Positions 57,901-64,000 of a stretch of DNA of 64,000 nucleotides are shown piece by piece. The stretch spans positions 562,574 through 626,573 of the forward strand of contig MNCI01002098.1 in assembly GCA_015680685.1 (NCBI GenBank), in the 5' to 3' direction. The stretch's first letter is position 1; each line of letters opens with the position of its first letter. Source of the stretch: Gnetum montanum (Eukaryota; Streptophyta; Gnetopsida; Gnetales; Gnetaceae). Below the pieces are notes generated by a model, which was given only the letters and a program-made list of their open reading frames with translations, was not told the origin of the DNA and searched no databases. The position numbers were made by a program, and so were the translations under genes.

Positions 57901-58560
57901 ACTCACGATTAAACAAAAGGCAAACACCCTGAAGACTATCTTATCCTCAAGGCAATCCAAGAAAGTTCCACCAACCCTTAGCATATTATCCAAGTGAAAC
58001 TCCACCACAACCAATCGAACAATATCAATAGTGGAAATAGTCACAATCATGGGGAATGCCACCACCAAGGCAATAGTATCCTTACCGACAACCTAAACCA
58101 TATGGATATTACATGCAGCAACCAGTCTCTCCATGTGAATCTACTGGTCATGTTACTCCTCAACATCACTACCAAGCTTGTGAGTATTATGGAACTCCCT
58201 CTTCTAGGGGTTATGTTCCACAAACGTACCATCCTTCTAGCTCCACTACCACCTGCTCCCATGATGCAAGGTGAACTTCCTACCTAACGACAACAACATA
58301 ATGCCACAAGGGCTATTAACTCTCAACCTAATGTTGGTTTTGAAAACCACATAAAGAAAAGATCTTTCTTTAGAACCAATAGTCCAACCAAGCCCTTGCA
58401 ATCACAAGAAGCTGATTCATTAGACACCTCAATATCCATCAAAACTTTGGAGCCTCCTTCAACCCAAACACCACACTCAATGCATACAATCATGCTAACA
58501 CATGTCGTCACCAATTGGATCAAAGATGGTCATCTTCCCAGGAAATTCTCTGATCTTGGA
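57901..58560 (+). pseudogene. gag C-terminal tail / protease linker of element E
   Basis: Low-complexity plus-strand segment rich in Gln, Tyr, Pro, Ser and His, equivalent to 29300-28700 of copy C and to the fragment at 38285-38623. An open block at 58396-58587 has I-S-I-K-T-L-E-P-P-S and M-L-T-H-V-V-T-N-W, shared with C (28856-28656). Confidence 0.65.
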
Positions 58561-58993
58561 AGTCCTCTAATATATCTAAAAAACTGAAAATGCACCATGC
58601 AAGGCTCTTTTGGATTCAATTTCTAGTGTCAACTTGATTTCTCAAGAAATGTACAAGGCCTAGAACCTACCTCCATTGAAAAAAAGTAACTTTCGTTTAT
58701 AGTTGACCAACCAATCCATCACTGTCCTATTGGGACTACTAGAGGACATTGTCACCACTATTTGTAGGTGGTTGTATCTAGCTAACTTCCTAGTAATTCA
58801 AGTAAACAACAGTAAGGGGGACTTCCCAATCATAATGGGAAGAGCATGGCTAAGCATAGTCGACGCATGCCTAGGAATGCATGATCTTTCCCTAGAAATA
58901 TCAAAGGAAAATACATTTGAAAAGATCAAGAAGAAGAAAGTTCCATACATTGCATATAGTGACATAGGGTGTAATTGCATGCAGAGGTCATGA
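58561..58993 (+). pseudogene. aspartic protease of element E
   Basis: Near 58607-58645 the frame reads L-L-D-S-I-S-S-V-N-L-I-S: the D-S-G catalytic triplet has lost its Gly. The second half is open at 58703-58993 with Q-S-I-T-V-L-L-G, F-P-I-I-M-G-R-A-W-L-S-I-V and L-E-I-S-K-E-N. Length matches C and D. Confidence 0.78.
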
Positions 58994-59570
58994 TTTGTGA
59001 AAAGTTTAACATTGCCTACATGCAATTAGTGTGCACAAGTGATTAACATACAAAGATGCCTATATGCAATAGCCACATGATAGAAAGGCACCTAGTGGCT
59101 GACAACTGATTAAGAAAGTAGTTCAACCATATGCATGGAACCAAATGAGGGTTTGACTTGCACTTACATTGATAGCATAGACACATTAGAGCAAGTCCAC
59201 CACCAACTTCAAAGTTTCAACCTTGAAAATATTAACTAGGGGAAGTTGGAAATCCCTAAGTAATTTAATTAGGAGCCCCTTGAGCTAAAACCATTGCCCA
59301 CTAGTATGGAATACACATTCCTTAAAACTGGAAAACCAGTAATTATTAACACGAAGCTTGCTCCAAAAAAAAGAGAGAGACTACTAAACGTAATAAATAA
59401 ATGGTCTAAATCCTTCACTTGGGCATATCCCAAATTAACTGGAATAGATCCTAGGATATGCCAACATAGAATTTACACTAACCCCTCCATGAAGCCTCAA
59501 AGACAACCCTAGAGGCGATTGAACCTAAAGCTGAAACAAGTAGTTAAGAGATCGAACAACTTCTCAAGGT
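58994..59570 (+). other. protease-RT linker of element E
   Basis: Plus-strand linker. Frames broken by stops contain E-L-K-P-L-P and, in the open block 59294-59512, E-Y-T-F-L-K-T and D-P-R-I-C-Q-H-R-I-Y-T-N. Matches 27775-28032 of copy C. Confidence 0.65.
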
Positions 59571-60750
59571 TGGGTTCATATACCTCATTGCTGATAGCGA
59601 ACAGGTTAGCCCCTTAGTTATTATGCCTAAAAAGGGAGGCAAATGGAGGGTGTGCATAGATTTTAGGCTACTAAATATGGCAACATTCAAAGATCACTTT
59701 CCATTGTCATTTGTCGACCATGTCTTAGACACCATCGCAAGGCATCACTATTATAGTTTTATGGATGGATATAGTGGATATAACCAAATAAAAATAGCCC
59801 TAGAAGACCAAGCCAAGACTACATTCACTAGTCCTTGGGGAACATTTGCATACAAATAGATGTCGTTTGGCTTGTGCAATGCCCATGCAACAATTCAAAA
59901 ACTAATTCTAAGCATATTCTAACAGCAGATAGGGAATGGCATGGAGGTCTTTATGGATAATTTCTCCACTTATGAAGCAAAATTTGATCAAGCCTTAGAT
60001 TGGTTAGAGTAAGTGTTGAAAAGATGTATAGAAACCAATTTGAGGCTCACCTAGCAGAAAAGCCATTTGATGGTCCAAGAAGGTGTAGTACTAGGGCATA
60101 AAATCTCATACACAGGGATAGAGGTAGATCCTGAGAAAATCAAAGTTATCCAAGGAATTACCCGTCAATCAAAAACTATGAAAGATATTCGATCATTCCT
60201 TGGACACATTGGCTACTATAGGAGGTTTATTGAGAACTTTTCAAAGGTTGCCAAATTATTGGTGGAATTAACAAAAAAGGATGCACCTTTCGAATGGACC
60301 AAGGAATGCAAATTAGCTTTCCAAACTCTAAAATAGAAGCTAGTAGAAACACCCATTCTACAAACTCCTAACTAGTCCAAACCATTCCATATCATGACTG
60401 ACATGTCCAACTATGCCTTAGGAGCCATAATTACACAGTTAGATGACTAGAATCATCCTTAGTACATCCACTATGGAAGTAGAAGTATCTTTGGTGCACA
60501 ACTTAACTACACTACCATAGAGAAAGAATTAATGGTTGTAGTGTTTGCACTAGAAAAGTTTAGACACTATGTATTGGGATATAAAGTATATATATATATA
60601 GATCATAGTGCAATCCGGTTCCTCATGAATAAGCCAATGGTAAGCCCTCGTATCATACGATGGCTTGTAATCTTACAAGAGTTTGATTTAACGATGATCA
60701 ATTGCAAAGGCACCGAGAATGTAGTTGTGGATCATTTATCTCATTTTTGA
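59571..60750 (+). pseudogene. reverse transcriptase and RNase H of element E
   Basis: RT open block 59623-59859: K-K-G-G-K-W-R-V-C-I-D-F-R-L-L-N, D-H-F-P-L-S-F-V-D-H and Y-S-G-Y-N-Q-I-K. A stop follows, then M-S-F-G-L-C-N. The catalytic box at 59951-59965 reads F-M-D-N-F, so the second Asp is Asn. Block 60067-60336 (thumb): G-V-V-L-G-H-K-I-S, I-R-S-F-L-G-H-I-G-Y-Y-R-R-F-I and W-T-K-E-C. RNase H: stop-broken to 60530, then open 60532-60750 with V-V-F-A-L-E-K-F-R-H-Y-V-L-G, I-D-H-S-A-I and S-P-R-I-I-R-W-L-V-I-L-Q-E-F-D. The wording strongly resembles Athila polymerases. Confidence 0.9.
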
Positions 60751-62107
60751 TGGGACAACAAACAGGATGAGTATCCAATTTCTGATCATTTCCCTGATGA
60801 ATTCCTCTTTGCTGTTGTAGTGAATAATCAATCACCCATAGAGACAAATTGGTATAGTATCATTCTTACCTATCTCCTCACACAACAAAAACCACAAGGG
60901 TTTGATGCCAAAAAGAAACAACAGTTTCTTCACTGAGCTAAGTACTTTATGGAGATCAATGAGCAACTTTACAAAGTGTGTCCCAATGGCTTGGTTTGAT
61001 GGTATGTTCTCAATATAGATCAACTACGAGTTCTTCAAGATGCTTATGAGGGTCCTTGTGGGGGTCATTATGCTGGGAGACGAATAGTCATTAAGATCTT
61101 TCTTGCAGGATGCCCATCATTTTATCCAATCTTGTGAGTGCTGTCAATGTGATGGGGGAATGACTGCTAGAATGGAGGGTCCACAATAATGGATCCAACC
61201 TTTAGAACCCTTCGAAATTTGGGGAATTGATTTTATGGGGCCAATTACACCAATGTCCAATGGAAAAGCTTATATTATTTTTGTCATTGATTACCTTACA
61301 AAATGGATAGAAGCAACTGCTGTTAAGGATTGTACATCATCTACAACTGCATGATTTGTTCAACAACAAATCATAAATAGGTTTGGTGTGCCACATGCAC
61401 TTATTTTAGAAAATGGTACACACTTTATAGGTGCAACATTTCGAAAATTAATGCAATTCTTAGGGGTTGAGCATAAATTGACCACACCATACCACCCCCA
61501 AGTGAACGGTCAAGCATAGGTCACCAACATGGAGATTACGAAGATATTGATAAGAACTATTAACAAGTTTAGGTGAGACTGGAGCACTAAATTGAATGAT
61601 GCTCTTTGGGCATATTGCTCCACATGGAAACTCCCTATAGGCTACTCTTCCTATGAGTTAGTGTATGGAAAATTACCAATGCTTCCCATTCAAACTGAGA
61701 TCTGTACACTATCCACAGCATGTGACCTCAACCTTGACATTGATCTAGCAAAGAAACAACAGTTAGTAACCCTTAACTTGCTAGATGAAAAATGACTAGA
61801 TGCCCTATCATCTAATGAGTTGCACAAGGTATTCAATAAAAAATGTCATGACCTAAGAATTAGGAAAGTTAAATATCAACTAGGACATAAGGTTCTCTAC
61901 TGGAATCCCACACATGTTCCACAATGTACCAAATTTCAAACACTGTGGAAAGGACCTTATGTCATTTATGCAACTTTTCTTTCAGGGGCCATGACAATAT
62001 GCAAACCTGAGAGCTTGGACAAGAAACTGTTGGCCAACGTGCAAGAAACCAAACCTTTCCATGAGCTTAGGATAGCTAGTACACATGCTACCTCTATTGG
62101 TGGATAG
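60751..62107 (+). pseudogene. integrase of element E
   Basis: H2C2 region about 60950-61145: G-P-C-G-G-H-Y-A-G-R-R, then a C-x-C-x2-C end. Core: W-G-I-D-F-M-G-P near 61219-61245 (first Asp), L-E-N-G-T-H-F near 61408-61425 (second Asp replaced by Glu), and V-N-G-Q-A followed by a stop where catalytic Glu is expected (61507-61520). The C-terminal part is open at 61592-61795 (N-D-A-L-W-A-Y, Y-E-L-V-Y-G-K) and 61820-62107 (L-W-K-G-P-Y-V-I-Y, the GPY/F-type module). Two of three catalytic residues are gone. Confidence 0.88.
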
Positions 62108-64000
62108 TCTTGCTCACTATTTTGGATCTCCCCCTTCCAACTTAGTTGTGGGGAAGATGGTCACATATGCTAACCATTCTAAGCCCTTAGTTCTTTTTAA
62201 ATTTTTTTTTACACATTTTTGCAAATTTTCTTATTTTTATTTTACAGCATCGTTTATATTTTTACGATTTCTTTGTTTGCTTGATTTACTTTTATGCTCA
62301 TCCAATAAGTGCTCATGATGGTGGATTGAATTATATAATATTGATTGCTAATGTTTGATTTTTACCTTTGAATTATGATGCTGATATTAAGATATGGTTC
62401 TTTTGGTAAAATAGGCAATGATTCTACACCGTCCACTCATCTATACAACTTTATCGTCTCCTTTGGCTTCGAACTATACAATCCCATTTTTCTAAGTAAA
62501 CTTGTTAATAAATTGGTGGCTGGGTATTTTTCAAACCAAGGAAAGACTCAATGGATAAAAAGGGTGTGGATTTAATGGGATTTGATGCATTTGTGCTGGC
62601 CATTCTCTTGGGTGCTTGGATGTTTTTTCTTGGGTTTTTCATCATTCTGCCATTAATCAAATATTAGGAAGCTGAGTAAATAAAAATAATTCTTTGCATG
62701 GTGTGGTTCTCAGGCAAAAAAAAATGTGAGAATTCAAAGCACACACCTTAGACGCAATAATGAAGTATGGGCTACAAGCACTGGTTATGGAACTGGAAAG
62801 ACATGTTATCCATGCCTGAAGGTTCCCTCTAACTAAGGCCCTTTCTCACTTCCTGTTTCTCCATCTTGCTCTCCTCAAAATGGTGGTGACTCTTTGCAAA
62901 AGCATTCTTGTTGCTTCAAGTGGATGGATTGGTCAAGTGTGTTGATGTGAAGTCACTGGATGTGATTTTTTTGAGTTCAGATTCGGAATGAGTTCTACTT
63001 AGTCACATTAACCATGAAATACACTAGGGACTTTATACAACCTTGTTCTTGGGATTCCATTCCATTCTCTCCTCTCCATCTTTCTTTCCATTTTCCACCT
63101 CATTACTGATTTTATCATTAGTCCGTCTCTAGGTTGATACATTTTTTTTCTTTGGTAAAATCTTGTGGGTAAGTTTTTAACTCTTGCTTCCAAATGACAT
63201 TCCTAGAGCCTACGAACTCTTTGGTTTGTGTTTTTGTTAGGGCATTAAGGGCACAAGCCTGCTTTGGGGAGGACCCACTAGCATTCCTTTTTGGTGCAAC
63301 TGTTAACTTCTTTTCCTTAAACATTTCCTACAATCAATCATTTCTTATTTCATCCCCATCCATGACATCCATTTTATTGGATTTTTCATTGTTATTTTTC
63401 CCATCTTTCTTGTTCCTCATATTTTTCCATCTTATAGCTACTAGAGGTTCACTCTTAGTCATGGGGGCCCTAGCACAAATTTTTCAATTTTTTCCATTCT
63501 ACTATTCGCCTAACCCCTACACCTTGGGTAGTCACCAATGATAAATCTCCAAACCAATTTCTGCCATTACCACAACTCAGCTAATGTGCTTCATATCAAG
63601 ACAAGGTATCAACTTCATTGTCGATTATCTATCCTTGCTCATTTGTGACTGTGTTGTGTGTGTAGATGGCGATCATACAAAAAATGCATTGGGCTTGAAG
63701 GAAGCACTTAGGATGGTCCAGAACTAGAGTGTTTACGAAAGGAGAAAGTTTGATGGTGTGGCTATAGATAAACAACGAAGGGTGCAATCTTGGCATTAGC
63801 AGCAACATGCTTCATCTTCTTTCTCTCTCTCTTTCTCTTCAAGCTGCCAAATAAAGGCTTGGATGTCATTTATGTATGAGTGTTCACCACAATGGTCATG
63901 AACACTAATGTTGTAATATGCTTATTGATCTATTCACTGGGCATGTTGAGTTTATCATCCCATTCCACCATCAGTTGTCAATTAGTCAATAATCCCATAC
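62108..64000 (+). other. 3' UTR of element E, running off the window
   Basis: It starts with the family block GATCTCCCCCTTCCAACTTA (62127-62146), the complement of the marker seen in A, C and D. A T-rich segment follows. From about 62700 to 62870 it mirrors 20990-21200 of D (AGGTTCCCTCTAACTAAGGC). A CT-rich run is at 63819-63840. No reading frame has family support; the longest ones are not conserved in other copies. Confidence 0.7.

Larger units (their letters stand above)
55044..64000 (+). mobile_element. Athila-like gypsy element E (5' LTR to 3' UTR, 3' LTR beyond the window)
   Basis: Plus-strand element with 5' LTR, PBS, gag, protease, RT, RNase H, integrase and 3' UTR in canonical Ty3/gypsy order. 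The last bases (CAATAATCCCATAC) match the reverse complement of D at about 19792-19805, which is about 80 bp from the D PPT, so the 3' LTR should start shortly after the window end. It is decayed by TAG/TGA stops but colinear and unbroken by other insertions. Confidence 0.9.

Noticed and set aside
63194-63541. 115-residue plus-strand frame near the window end
   Set aside because: It lies in the 3' UTR of element E; the equivalent regions in C and D show no such frame, and composition is Phe/Leu/Ser from T-rich sequence. An env-like gene is not supported.
1-64000. tRNA, rRNA or intact host protein-coding genes
   Set aside because: None could be recognised; all frames with family motifs are retroelement-derived, except the unidentified frame at 46033-54791.

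Overview
The window looks like intergenic, heterochromatin-type DNA from a seed plant with a very large, repeat-filled nuclear genome. A gymnosperm such as a conifer is my best guess, but I cannot name a species. I base this on very low GC, dense nested LTR retrotransposons, and pervasive C-to-T / G-to-A decay that turns Gln (CAG, CAA) and Trp (TGG) codons into stops. I found no intact host gene, no tRNA or rRNA gene, no CRISPR array and nothing bacterial. Nearly everything is retroelement sequence.

Layout. (1) 1-3265: minus-strand fragment A of an Athila-like Ty3/gypsy family (3' UTR, integrase, RNase H, part of RT). (2) 3443-4150: plus-strand Ty1/copia protease remnant. (3) 5065-36960: a tandem, nested minus-strand complex of the same Athila-like family. 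Element B (LTR 5065-5932 to LTR 18853-19711) carries a large extra reading frame at 6118-8950. Element D shares the LTR at 18853-19711 and is truncated at about 36960. A full-length copy C (21720-32327, both LTRs, PPT and PBS) is nested in the 3' UTR of D. Three solo LTRs lie in the opposite orientation (10441-11336, 13375-14164, 24376-25157), each with a perfect 5-bp target duplication. (4) 38085-38623: plus-strand gag fragment of the family. (5) 39517-46000: minus-strand Tat-lineage gypsy element (LTR, tandem repeats in the 3' UTR, INT, RNase H, RT). (6) 46033-54791: an unidentified plus-strand reading frame, apparently multi-exon and decayed. It is split by a 5.5-kb TG...CA insertion (48902-54380), which itself holds a 5'-truncated LINE (50855-52941) with a 14-bp target duplication. 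The split frame resumes in phase after the insertion, and a Tat LTR start follows at 54982. (7) 55044-64000: plus-strand Athila-like element E, inserted 62 bp into that Tat LTR. It has 5' LTR, PBS, gag, PR, RT, RNase H, INT and 3' UTR, and the window stops about 80 bp before its 3' LTR.

The gypsy family encodes gag (N-terminal region, Arg/Ser/Asp/His-rich segment, capsid-like core, compact zinc knuckle, Pro-rich tail), protease, RT, RNase H and integrase. Its PBS fits tRNA-Asp once decay is allowed for. Its U3 is very short, with a TATAAATA box preceded in several copies by GATATC palindromes. All copies are broken by stops. Copy C keeps the most catalytic residues. Domain boundaries in decayed copies are approximate, usually within a few tens of bases.
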